Part shown: positions 34,132-42,565 of the stretch, piece after piece
How the letters are laid out: every line of letters begins with the position of its first letter
Position numbering within the stretch: position 1 is the first letter of the stretch
Assembly (NCBI RefSeq): GCF_900111005.1
Contig: NZ_FOFV01000012.1
Span: 124,001 to 188,000 of the forward strand
Length of the DNA stretch: 64,000 nucleotides
Direction: 5' to 3'
DNA from: Lentzea albida
GTDB lineage: Bacteria > Actinomycetota > Actinomycetes > Mycobacteriales > Pseudonocardiaceae
Notes under the pieces: generated by a model
What the model was told of the DNA's origin: nothing
Databases searched by the model: none
Seen by the model: only the letters and a program-made list of their open reading frames with translations
Program-made: the position numbers and the translations under genes

Positions 34132-35012
34132 TCGATCCCGAGATCGCGGCGGCGGTGGACCTCTCCCGGCCCCCGCTGACCGCGGCCGGCATCCCGGCGA
34201 GGCGGGCGGCCGGCCGGGTCGTCACCGACGCCGAACTGACCCGCGGCGGCACGGTGACGTTCACCGAGGAGGACGCGGACGGTGTGCCCGTGCTCGTGCT
34301 GCGTCCGGCGGGCTCGTCAGGGCCGCCCGTCCTGCACGTGCACGGCGGCGGGATGGTCGCGGGCACCCGGCGCTCCGACCTGCACGTACTCGCCGAGTGG
34401 GTGTCGGAGGCGGGCGTTACGCTGGTCTCGCCCGAATACCGGCTGGCGCCCGAACACCCGCACCCGGCGCCCGTGCAGGACTGCTACCGGACGCTGGAGT
34501 GGGTGCACCGCGCCTTCGGCTCCCCGGTCGTCGCGGGCACGTCCGCGGGTGGCGGGCTGGCGGCGGCGGTGACGCTGATGGCCCGCGACCGCGGCGGACC
34601 GTCCGTCCGGGGCCAGCTGCTGATGTGCCCCATGCTCGACGACCGGTGCGAAACGCCTTCCAGCCACCAGTTCCTCAGCGGTACCACCTGGGTGCGGTCG
34701 TCGAACCTCACCGGCTGGACCGCGCTGCTCGGCGAGTCGCGCGGAGGACCGGACGTGTCCCCGTACGCCGCTCCCGCACGGGCCACACACCTGTCCGGCC
34801 TGCCTCCCACCTACGTGGACGTCGGCTCGGTGGACGTGTTCCGCGACGAGGCCGTCGAGTACGCCTCCCGGATCTGGCGTGCCGGCGGGGACGCCGAACT
34901 GCACGTCTGGCCGGGCGGTTGTCACGGCTTCGACCAGCTCGTTCCGGACGCCGCGCTGTCGCGGCGTGCCAGGTCGGCGCGAATCGAATGGCTGCGCCGC
35001 CTGCTGCATTAG
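34128..35012 (+). CDS. Alpha/beta hydrolase, HSL-type carbohydrate-locus esterase
   Basis: 294 residues of the hormone-sensitive-lipase family: oxyanion motif HVHGGGMVAG, nucleophile motif AGTSAGGGLA, acid in VDVGSVDVFRDEA and His in GGCHGFD. Cytoplasmic. In this operon it may remove acetyl or other ester groups from imported oligosaccharides. GTG 34128 overlaps the permease stop. Confidence 0.9.
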   Translation: MIDPEIAAAVDLSRPPLTAAGIPARRAAGRVVTDAELTRGGTVTFTEEDADGVPVLVLRPAGSSGPPVLHVHGGGMVAGTRRSDLHVLAEWVSEAGVTLVSPEYRLAPEHPHPAPVQDCYRTLEWVHRAFGSPVVAGTSAGGGLAAAVTLMARDRGGPSVRGQLLMCPMLDDRCETPSSHQFLSGTTWVRSSNLTGWTALLGESRGGPDVSPYAAPARATHLSGLPPTYVDVGSVDVFRDEAVEYASRIWRAGGDAELHVWPGGCHGFDQLVPDAALSRRARSARIEWLRRLLH

Positions 35013-35063
35013 GCCCTATCGCGGCTCAAGCGTCATTCGATCAGCGCACGGGACCCTCGTGCG

Positions 35064-37358
35064 ATGGGCCGTGATCGCAAAGCACAACCAGGACCTGACA
35101 CGTTCGCCGCCGACAGCCACGACGTGATCGAGGTGCGGGGCGCGCGGGAGAACAACCTGCGAAACGTCTCGCTGGACATCCCCAAGCGCCGCCTCACCGT
35201 GTTCACCGGTGTGTCCGGCTCGGGGAAGTCGTCACTCGTGTTCGGCACCATCGCCGCCGAGTCGCAGCGGCTCATCAACGAGACCTACACCGCGTTCCTG
35301 CAGGCCATGATGCCGAACCTGGGCCGGCCGGACGTCGACGAGCTGCGCAACCTCAGCGCCGCCATCATCGTCGACCAGGAGCGGATGGGCTCCAACTCGC
35401 GGTCGACCGTCGGCACCGCGACCGACGCCTACACGATGCTGCGGATCGTGTTCAGCCGCCTCGGCAAGCCGCACATCGGCACGTCCGCGGCGTTCAGCTT
35501 CAACTCGACCGAGGGCATGTGCCCCGAGTGCGAGGGCATGGGCAGCGCCCGCGGGCTCGACATGAACGAGATGTACGACGTCGAGAAGTCGCTCAACGAG
35601 GGCGCCATCACGATCCCGAACTTCCACCCGCGCTCGCAGTACTGGCAGACCTACAACATGTCGGAGTTCTTCGACATGGACAAGAAGCTCAAGAACTTCA
35701 CCAAGAAGGAGTGGGAGCTCTTCCTCCACGCCCCGGCGGAGATGCTCAAGCGGGACAAGTTCAACTTCAAGTACGAGGGCCTGCTGGTCAAGTTCCACCG
35801 GATCTACGCGGGCAAGGAGCGCGACACCGTCCAGCCGCACGTGCGGGCGTGGATGGATCGCGCGATGACGTTCACGACGTGCAACTCCTGCGAGGGCACC
35901 CGGCTGAACAAGGCCGCGCTCGACTGCAAGATCAAGGGCAAGAACATCGCCCAGCTGTGCGCGATGCAGATCAGCGACCTGGCCGAGTTCCTGCGCAAGG
36001 TCACCAACTCCGAGGTCGCACCGCTGCTCGCGAACCTGCTCGGCACCCTCGACTCGCTCGTCGAGATCGGCCTCGGCTACCTCAGCCTCGACCGCGAGTC
36101 CGGCACGCTGTCCGGCGGTGAGGCGCAGCGGGTGAAGATGGTGCGGCACCTGGGATCCGCACTGTCCGACGTAACCTACGTGTTCGACGAGCCGACCACC
36201 GGCCTGCACCCGCACGACATCGAGCGGATGAACAACCTGCTGCTGATGTTGCGGGACAAGGGCAACACCGTGCTCGTCGTCGAGCACAAGCCCGAGGCCA
36301 TCGCGATCGCCGACCACGTCGTCGACCTCGGGCCCGGCGCGGGCGTCAACGGCGGCGAGCTCTGCTACGCCGGTGACCTGGCGGGCCTGCGCAGGTCCGG
36401 CACGCTCACCGGTGACCACCTCGACCACAAGGTCGGCCTGCGCGACCAGGTCCGCACGCCCAAGGGCCAGATCAGCGTCAAGGGCGCCAAGCTGCACAAC
36501 CTCAAGAACGTCAGCGTCGACGTACCGCTCGGCGTGCTCACCGTCGTCACCGGCGTGGCGGGCTCCGGCAAGTCGTCGCTGATCCACGGCTCGCTCGGGT
36601 CGCTGCCCGAGGTGGTCAAGGTCGACCAGTCCCCCATCCGCGGTTCGAAGCGCTCGAACCCGGCCACCTACACCGGCATGCTCGACTCGATCCGCAAGTC
36701 GTTCGCCAAGGCCAACAACGTCAAGGACTCGCTCTTCAGCGCGAACTCCGACGGCGCCTGCCCGAACTGCAAGGGCATCGGCCTGATCTACACCGACCTC
36801 GCCATGATGGCCGGCGTCGCCACGGTGTGCGAGGAGTGCGACGGCAAGCGCTACACGCCGAAGGTGCTGGGGTACAAGCTCAACGGCAAGAACATCGCCG
36901 AGGTGCTGGCCATGCCCATCGCCGAAGCCGCCGAGTTCTTCACCGACGGCCCCACGAAGGCGATCCTGGGCAGGCTCGTCGACGTCGGCCTCGGCTACCT
37001 CGGGCTCGGCCAGCCGCTCAACACGCTGTCCGGCGGTGAGCGCCAGCGCCTCAAGCTCGCGATCAACATGACCGACAAGGGCTCGGTCTACGTGCTCGAC
37101 GAGCCGACGACGGGCCTGCACCTCGCGGACGTCGACCAGCTGCTCGGACTGCTGGACCGGTTGGTGGACAACGGGAACACCGTCGTCGTCATCGAGCACC
37201 ACCAGGCCGTGATGGCCCACGCCGACTGGATCATCGACATGGGCCCCGGCGCCGGGTCGGACGGCGGCAAGGTCGTGTTCACCGGCACGCCGCACGACCT
37301 GATCGCGTCGAGCGAGACGCTGACCGCGCAGCACCTGAAGACGTACGTGAAGGGCTGA
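35064..37358 (+). CDS. UvrA-like ABC ATPase, DrrC type
   Basis: 764 residues, shorter than UvrA (about 950) but the same length as DrrC of Streptomyces peucetius as I recall it. Two ATPase halves carry Walker A GVSGSGKS and GVAGSGKS, signatures LSGGEAQR and LSGGERQR, and DEPTTGLHP/DEPTTGLHL; zinc modules CPECEGMG, CNSCEGTRLNK, CPNCKGIG and CEECDGKRY are present. DrrC-type proteins protect DNA against intercalating antibiotics; no antibiotic cluster lies here. ATG 35064. Confidence 0.88.
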   Translation: MGRDRKAQPGPDTFAADSHDVIEVRGARENNLRNVSLDIPKRRLTVFTGVSGSGKSSLVFGTIAAESQRLINETYTAFLQAMMPNLGRPDVDELRNLSAAIIVDQERMGSNSRSTVGTATDAYTMLRIVFSRLGKPHIGTSAAFSFNSTEGMCPECEGMGSARGLDMNEMYDVEKSLNEGAITIPNFHPRSQYWQTYNMSEFFDMDKKLKNFTKKEWELFLHAPAEMLKRDKFNFKYEGLLVKFHRIYAGKERDTVQPHVRAWMDRAMTFTTCNSCEGTRLNKAALDCKIKGKNIAQLCAMQISDLAEFLRKVTNSEVAPLLANLLGTLDSLVEIGLGYLSLDRESGTLSGGEAQRVKMVRHLGSALSDVTYVFDEPTTGLHPHDIERMNNLLLMLRDKGNTVLVVEHKPEAIAIADHVVDLGPGAGVNGGELCYAGDLAGLRRSGTLTGDHLDHKVGLRDQVRTPKGQISVKGAKLHNLKNVSVDVPLGVLTVVTGVAGSGKSSLIHGSLGSLPEVVKVDQSPIRGSKRSNPATYTGMLDSIRKSFAKANNVKDSLFSANSDGACPNCKGIGLIYTDLAMMAGVATVCEECDGKRYTPKVLGYKLNGKNIAEVLAMPIAEAAEFFTDGPTKAILGRLVDVGLGYLGLGQPLNTLSGGERQRLKLAINMTDKGSVYVLDEPTTGLHLADVDQLLGLLDRLVDNGNTVVVIEHHQAVMAHADWIIDMGPGAGSDGGKVVFTGTPHDLIASSETLTAQHLKTYVKG

Positions 37359-37365
37359 AAAAGCA

Positions 37366-37391
37366 GGAAACGCGGCCCTGGCCGCGTTTCC
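37366..37391. terminator. Bidirectional terminator
   Basis: GGAAACGCGGCC (37366-37377) pairs with 37380-37391 across two bases; the run AAAAAGC precedes it, giving T-rich sequence for the minus-strand transcript. It separates the UvrA-like gene from the 2-MIB operon. Confidence 0.85.
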
Positions 37392-37400
37392 CACAGTCGA

Positions 37401-38465
37401 TCACTTGTATCGCGGGTGGGTGGTGTGCCATTCGAAGCCACCACCCATCCAGGCCTTCGTGCCCTTCAGGAACCGGTGCAACTCCACCGAGGGCACGGCG
37501 AGCAACGCCTTGTGCCCCGCCTCGAAGTCGCGCACCAGCTGGTTGTGCAGCTCCACGGTCCGCGCGGTGGCCTCGGCGATCGAGCACTCCCGGTCCGCCG
37601 CGATCTGCAGCACCATGTTGCAGACCGGCTTCTCGTCGGCGGCGTCCTTCTCCACCGACACCAGGTCGTTCACGATCACCGACGCCGTGCCCGCGGCCGT
37701 CAGCAGCTGCCGCACGCGCGGGTCGTAGTACAGCGGCGCGGGCAGTTCGTAGCCGCCGACGGCGTCGATGAGCGTCATCGACGTGTAGAAGGTGTCGTGC
37801 TGCCGGGTCGCCAGGTACTGCCACGCGGGCGGGTAGTCACCGGTGTGCCGCCAGGCCGCGTACGCGCCCCACGACACGAACATCGCGAAAGTCGAGTAGC
37901 AGACGCGTTGCACGACGGTCGGAGTGCTGCGCGAGGTGAGGTGCGCGATGCCCGACCGGAGGCCCACGAGCACCGGGTCGGACGCGATCCGCTCCTCCAG
38001 GTCCTCCGTGAACTCGGCCGCGGGCGCGACCGGGTCCATCGCGGCCATCGCCAGCGCGAGGCGCGGCGGCAGCTCGGCCGGGACGGCTCCCATCTCGGTG
38101 TCGTCCGCGTAGAGGTCGTCGGCGGCCCACCAGGCCGCGTTCAGCCGGGCCGCGATCAGCAGCTGGTCGACGTCGTCGGTGTCGACGTGCGTCAGCACGG
38201 CGAGGCGGCCGAACATGCCGCCCAGGAACCGTTCCGGCTCCTCGAATCCGCAGTCGTCCGCCCACGCGACGAGGCGCTCGTCCACGGCGGCGGCGAGCAG
38301 GGCGTCCTCCCGTTCGAGCACCGGCACGTACAGCGGCGGCGCGGTGCCGTCGCCCCACGGGCGTTCGGCATACCCGGGTTCGGCCGGCGGCGCGACGGCC
38401 TCGGGCCGCCCGAGCCGGGCAGCGGAGGTGCCCAGCCCGGACGGCCCGGTGAGGAGGTCCCTCAT
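37401..38465 (-). CDS. 2-methylisoborneol synthase
   Basis: 354-residue terpene cyclase. Asp-rich Mg2+ motif DDLYADD (about residue 115-121) and the NSE-type motif NDLVSVEKDAADE (about 265) are intact, and the C-terminal ELHRFLKGTKAWMGGGFEWHTTHPRY is characteristic of MIB synthases. It cyclises 2-methylgeranyl diphosphate to 2-methylisoborneol, an earthy odorant. The N-terminal about 50 residues are Pro-rich and disordered, as usual. Translationally coupled to the methyltransferase: its ATG overlaps the upstream TGA by one base. Confidence 0.95.
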   Translation of the reverse strand: MRDLLTGPSGLGTSAARLGRPEAVAPPAEPGYAERPWGDGTAPPLYVPVLEREDALLAAAVDERLVAWADDCGFEEPERFLGGMFGRLAVLTHVDTDDVDQLLIAARLNAAWWAADDLYADDTEMGAVPAELPPRLALAMAAMDPVAPAAEFTEDLEERIASDPVLVGLRSGIAHLTSRSTPTVVQRVCYSTFAMFVSWGAYAAWRHTGDYPPAWQYLATRQHDTFYTSMTLIDAVGGYELPAPLYYDPRVRQLLTAAGTASVIVNDLVSVEKDAADEKPVCNMVLQIAADRECSIAEATARTVELHNQLVRDFEAGHKALLAVPSVELHRFLKGTKAWMGGGFEWHTTHPRYK

Positions 38466-39319
38466 CAGATCCTGTCCGCGACGATCAGCAGGTAGTGGAA
38501 CGAACCTTCCTTGTAGGCCGTCAGGAACGGGTCCTCGACGCCGGTCGCGACCGACGACTGGGCGCGCAGCTCCCAGTACGGGATGGTGTCGGGCGTCAGG
38601 TCGACGACGCTGATCGGCACGAAACCGTTGTCCGCCAACGCCCTGAAGTACTCGCTGCGCGGGTGGATGTTGCAGATGTAGTGCTGGTCGATCTGGCTGA
38701 CCGCGCGCGACCGCAGGCCCGTCAGGTCGTTCGAACAGCCGGTGATGCAGACGTACCGGCCACCCGGCGCGATGAGCCGCGCGAACTCGCCGTACAGCTG
38801 CTGGAGGTCCACGTACATCGTGGTCTCGTTGGTCCAGATGCCGTTGAACGAGCCGGTCTCGAAGCCGGTGTCGAGCATGTTCTTGAAGTGGAACCGGACC
38901 TGGTCGGCGACACCGCGCTCGACCGCCTGGCCGTTGGCGAACGCCACCTGCTCCTCGGAGATGCTGACGCCGTCGACGCGGGCGCCGAAGCGGGCGTTGG
39001 CCATGAAGCTCGTGCCGCCGCGGCCGGAGCCGCCGTCCATCAGGTGGGGGTTGGCGGGGAGGTCGCCGAACGCGTCGAGCAGCACCTCGGCCTGCGCCGT
39101 CTCCAGCCGGTGCATCTCGGCGATCATCACCTGGTCGCGCACGTCGGCGGGCGCCTCCAGCACCGCCGGGTCGTACTGGCCCAGCCCGTAGTGGTGGTGG
39201 TAGAGCCCGTCCACCTCGCCGAGCTTGATGTTGACCGGGTCCTTCTCCTTGTTCCAGTAGTCCGCGACGGAACGCTGGTAGTCGGTGCGCAGAACCGGCT
39301 TCACAGTGGGGCTCGCCAT
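38465..39319 (-). CDS. Geranyl diphosphate 2-C-methyltransferase
   Basis: 284 residues with SAM motif HLMDGGSGRGGTSFMANARFGA and the GPP methyltransferase patterns DYWNKEKDPVNIKLGEVDGLYHHHYG and NETTMYVDLQQLYGEFAR. It methylates C2 of geranyl diphosphate, supplying the synthase downstream. ATG 39319 gives the usual family length. Order is methyltransferase then synthase; no cyclic-nucleotide-binding protein gene, usual in Streptomyces 2-MIB clusters, is adjacent. Confidence 0.95.
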   Translation of the reverse strand: MASPTVKPVLRTDYQRSVADYWNKEKDPVNIKLGEVDGLYHHHYGLGQYDPAVLEAPADVRDQVMIAEMHRLETAQAEVLLDAFGDLPANPHLMDGGSGRGGTSFMANARFGARVDGVSISEEQVAFANGQAVERGVADQVRFHFKNMLDTGFETGSFNGIWTNETTMYVDLQQLYGEFARLIAPGGRYVCITGCSNDLTGLRSRAVSQIDQHYICNIHPRSEYFRALADNGFVPISVVDLTPDTIPYWELRAQSSVATGVEDPFLTAYKEGSFHYLLIVADRI

Positions 39320-39788
39320 GACCTGAGTGGCTCCTGTTCGTTGAACGCTCACTGCCGAACAGGAAATGACCTTTGCACCTGATGGCCCACCTAGCGATCC
39401 GCCGTTCAGGCTTGGTTCGGCCACGAACGGGTACCGCGAACGCCTCCTCGGAGTGGGCCCCTTAACCCGTGCAAGCCGATCCACATCCCCACTTTCGTGG
39501 GTTCTCCACGCCCGACCGGATGACTTGAGGAGCCTTCATTCCACGCGACCTGGGAGAAATCCCGGTCCGGGGGCCCGAAGGCTCCCCGACGACCGCCCGG
39601 CACGGACAGGGCCCGTTCAGCTCGCACGATTCAGACGCGTGAGCTGCCCCGAAGACCGGCCACCGCGGTCGTCAGCCGTCATTGAAAAGCGTTGCAGAAT
39701 TACCTATTTCAGGAATGTGAATATTTGACACCCATCTAAACCATCAGCTACAAAGAAATGGCCCCGCCCTGCCGAACGAGGGTTGTCG
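39320..39788. other. 469-bp non-coding region between 2-MIB operon and beta-helix gene
   Basis: Divergent promoter region without a convincing gene. It holds small hairpins (for example CCCAC-TTTC-GTGGG near 39498) and is clearly AT-richer from about 39670 onward. I tested it by eye for known riboswitch cores and found none. Confidence 0.6.
39725..39754 (+). promoter_or_regulatory. Candidate housekeeping promoter
   Basis: TTGACA (39725-39730) and TACAAA (39749-39754) are spaced 18 bp in an AT-rich stretch 35 nt before the beta-helix gene start. Confidence 0.5.
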
Positions 39789-41660
39789 ATGACGAAAACC
39801 TCTCCTCCCCTGCTGTCCATGTTGTTAATCGTTTCTTTGGTCGTTCCCACTGCCACCGCGGTCGCCGCACCCGCGTTGACAGGCCTCGACGTCTCGCCGG
39901 CGAACCGCCGCGGACCTGTTTCCGGCCTCTACGACTGGTCGAAAGCCGGATATCGCGGCAATGGTGTTCTGCCGGGGAACGACGAACTGAACCCGAGCGC
40001 CGCCTGCCAGATCACGGCGGCGGAGCTCGCCTCGCAGTTCAGCGTGCGCCCGAACGACGGGGTCGACGACACGGCGGGGTTGCAGGCCGCGATCGACTCC
40101 ATCAGGACGCAGTGCTCCCCCAGCGCGAGCTACACCAAGCTCAGCCTCATCACCTTGCCCGCGGGTGAGCTCAGGGTGTCCAAGGAGATCCACGTCGACG
40201 CCGACTACCTGGTCATCAGAGGTGCCGGCGCGACCGCGACCAAGGTCGTCTACACGCCCGACGCGAACACCCGCTACGACGCGCTCACGCCCGACGGGTC
40301 GGACTGGGACGAGGACGGCATGACGTTCGGGCAGGGCAAGGGCGGCTGGCTGTGGCCGGGCCGCGGCCTGTTCCGGGTCCAGTCGCGCGGCGTGCACCCG
40401 AGCTACGCGAGCGACCACTCGCGCGCTCCGGAGAACCGCAAGGACATCTTCGAGGGCACGGTCAACGTGCACTGGAAGGCCGGCACGAAGGTGAGCGCCG
40501 CCGCGAAGGCCGGTGACCGCGCGATCAAGGTCGCGTCCGCGAGCACGATCAAGGCCGGCATGTTCGTGAACGTCCGCGCCGCGAACTCGGTCAAGTTCTA
40601 CGACCAGCAGTTCGCGACGGGAACGCCGCACCCGCTGCTGAACATGCACATGCGGCAGCAGATCTTCACCGTCGCGTCGGTGTCGGGCACGACGGTCACC
40701 CTCGACAAGCCGCTGGAGTTCGACGTCCCCGTCAACTCCACCTCGGACGGTTCACCGGCGATCGACGGCACGACCTACGACTCGAAGGTCTCGCCGCTGG
40801 TGGACCCGGTCCTCGGCGTCGGGTTCGAGAACTTCGGCTTCACGCAGGCGATGCCGGGCCTCGACGCCGCCGAGGCCGTGAACAACTACGGCAACATGGC
40901 GCCCGCGGACGAGATGCACGGCATCATCTTCAAGTGGGCGGCGAACTCGTGGGTGCGCGGAATCCGTGCGGAGATGACGGGGTCGCACCCGATCGTCACC
41001 GAGGAGGCGAAGAACCTCCAGATCGTCGACAACCGGCTCGACGGCTCGTGGAACAAGGGCAAGGGCGGCAACGGCTACTTCCGCGGCTCGCGGGTGTGGG
41101 ACTCGCTCTACGCCGGCAACACCTCTCGCAACCTGCGGCACTTCACGTTCCAGTGGTCGGCCTCGGGCAACGTCGTGATCGGCAACGACTTCGACTCCGA
41201 CCTGAACCTGCACGGCGGCTGGGAGCGCAACAACCTGTTCGAGAACAACACAGTCCGCGTCTCCTACGCCCACCGCTCCGGCAACTGCCGCGCGAACTGC
41301 GGTGAGGAGGGCGGTGGCGGGCCCGACGACTCGAACTGGTTCCCGATCTGGTGGGGCGCGGGCAAGAAGGCCGTGAAGTGGTCGGGCGCGTCGGGGCCGC
41401 GCAACGTCTTCTTCAACAACGCCATGACGAAGCAGCTCTCGACCGGCGGCTCGTTCGACCCGTTCTACAGCGAGAAGTCGCGGATCTACCAGTTCGGCTG
41501 GAACGGCGGCTCCTACAGGCACCTGGACGTCGGTGGCACGGCCATCGCGGACTGGGCGAAGAACGAGCAGCGCGACTACTCGGGCGGTCACGGCGTCGAC
41601 ACGGCGAAGACAGATTCCGCGAAGTCGTTGTTCCTCAGGAACATCCCGGTCACCCCGTAG
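39789..41660 (+). CDS. Secreted right-handed beta-helix protein
   Basis: 623 residues with a signal peptide (LLSMLLIVSLVVPTATAVAA) and a pectin-lyase-like fold: N-terminal PNDGVDDTAGLQAAIDSI and ITLPAGELRVSKEIHVDADYLVIRGAG, later NSWVRGIRAEMTGSHPIVTEEAKNLQIVDNRLDGS and SASGNVVIGNDFDSDLNLHGGWERNNLFENNTVRVS rungs. It resembles DUF4955-type secreted polysaccharide-binding or lyase proteins; the substrate is unknown. ATG 39789; a TTG 6 nt earlier is possible. Ends with a very strong terminator. Confidence 0.8.
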   Translation: MTKTSPPLLSMLLIVSLVVPTATAVAAPALTGLDVSPANRRGPVSGLYDWSKAGYRGNGVLPGNDELNPSAACQITAAELASQFSVRPNDGVDDTAGLQAAIDSIRTQCSPSASYTKLSLITLPAGELRVSKEIHVDADYLVIRGAGATATKVVYTPDANTRYDALTPDGSDWDEDGMTFGQGKGGWLWPGRGLFRVQSRGVHPSYASDHSRAPENRKDIFEGTVNVHWKAGTKVSAAAKAGDRAIKVASASTIKAGMFVNVRAANSVKFYDQQFATGTPHPLLNMHMRQQIFTVASVSGTTVTLDKPLEFDVPVNSTSDGSPAIDGTTYDSKVSPLVDPVLGVGFENFGFTQAMPGLDAAEAVNNYGNMAPADEMHGIIFKWAANSWVRGIRAEMTGSHPIVTEEAKNLQIVDNRLDGSWNKGKGGNGYFRGSRVWDSLYAGNTSRNLRHFTFQWSASGNVVIGNDFDSDLNLHGGWERNNLFENNTVRVSYAHRSGNCRANCGEEGGGGPDDSNWFPIWWGAGKKAVKWSGASGPRNVFFNNAMTKQLSTGGSFDPFYSEKSRIYQFGWNGGSYRHLDVGGTAIADWAKNEQRDYSGGHGVDTAKTDSAKSLFLRNIPVTP

Positions 41661-41673
41661 AAGGCGGGGGTTG

Positions 41674-41720
41674 CAGGGGTCCCGGCCGGTGCACGGCGGC
41701 GTCACCGGCCGGGACCCCTG
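41674..41720. terminator. Very strong terminator, 18-bp perfect stem
   Basis: CAGGGGTCCCGGCCGGTG (41674-41691) pairs perfectly with 41703-41720 around an 11-nt loop, between convergent genes. Confidence 0.9.
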
Positions 41721-41727
41721 GCTCCGC

Positions 41728-42507
41728 TCAGGCCGTCTGCCGCATCGCCCGCACCTCTTCCCTGAGCGCACGGACCTCCTGCAACACCAGGTCGTCGTGG
41801 CCCGCGGAACGGGGTGCGGGCAGCGTGATCTCCTCCTGCATCGCACTGCACACCACGGCGATGAACAGGTTCAGCATCGTGAACGAGCCGACCATCAGGT
41901 AGATCAGGAAGAAGATCCACGCGAGGGGCTTCTGCTCCATCAGGTCGCGCATGACGTCCGACCAGCCGTCGCCCGTGGTGATCTGGAACAGCGTCAGCAG
42001 CGTCGGGCCGAGACCGGTGAAGCGCGGGTCGCCGGTGTCGCCGAACAGGTTGCTCGCGATCACGCCGCCGACGTAGACGAGCAGCACCAGCAACCCGGAC
42101 AGCGACACCAGACCCGGGATCGACCGCACCAGCGCCGTGACGACCCGGCGCATGCTCGGCACCATCGCGACGAGCCTCAGCGCACGCAGGATCCTGAGGC
42201 TGCGCAACACCGACAGCGGCCCCGCCGTCGGGATCAGGGCGATGGCGACGATCACGAAGTCGAAGACGTTCCACGGGTCCTTGAAGAACCGCCAGCCGAA
42301 CGCGTACAGCCTCGCCGCCAGCTCCAGCGTGAAGATCGCCAGCGCCAGGTGGTCGATCGTCGTCAGCACCGGCCCGAACTCCGCGTGCAGGACGGTCGAC
42401 GTCTCGGCGCCCAGGGTGATCGCGTTGATCACGATCACGCCGACGATGAACATCTGGAACCGGTTGCTCTCCACGAGCTCGCCGACGCGGGCGCGCACCA
42501 TCTTCAC
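41728..42507 (-). CDS. Voltage-gated cation channel (six-segment, BacNav-like)
   Basis: 259 residues: four-helix voltage sensor whose S4 reads LRSLRILRALRLVAMVPSMRRV (Arg every third residue), S5, pore loop LFQITTGDGWSDVMRDL, S6 LIYLMVGSFTMLNLFIAVVCSAM, and a C-terminal coiled coil (LVLQEVRALREEVRAM). In NaChBac the filter is TLESWAS; here TGDGWSD replaces it, closer to calcium-channel repeats (TGEDW). It forms a tetramer in the membrane. GTG 42507 follows an AGGAGC site. Confidence 0.9.
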   Translation of the reverse strand: MKMVRARVGELVESNRFQMFIVGVIVINAITLGAETSTVLHAEFGPVLTTIDHLALAIFTLELAARLYAFGWRFFKDPWNVFDFVIVAIALIPTAGPLSVLRSLRILRALRLVAMVPSMRRVVTALVRSIPGLVSLSGLLVLLVYVGGVIASNLFGDTGDPRFTGLGPTLLTLFQITTGDGWSDVMRDLMEQKPLAWIFFLIYLMVGSFTMLNLFIAVVCSAMQEEITLPAPRSAGHDDLVLQEVRALREEVRAMRQTA

Positions 42508-42565
42508 TTGCTGCTCCTACGACAGGGGTTGTGCTCCCTATCGGCGTTGGAGCCGGTCCAACTGT

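Noticed and set aside
35232..37394. 720-codon minus-strand open frame
   Set aside because: Mirror of the UvrA-like gene, which has full ATPase motifs; no conserved motif in the antisense product.
39320..39788. Riboswitch in the long leader before the beta-helix gene
   Set aside because: Several small hairpins exist, but I could not match the conserved core of c-di-AMP, cobalamin or other common classes.
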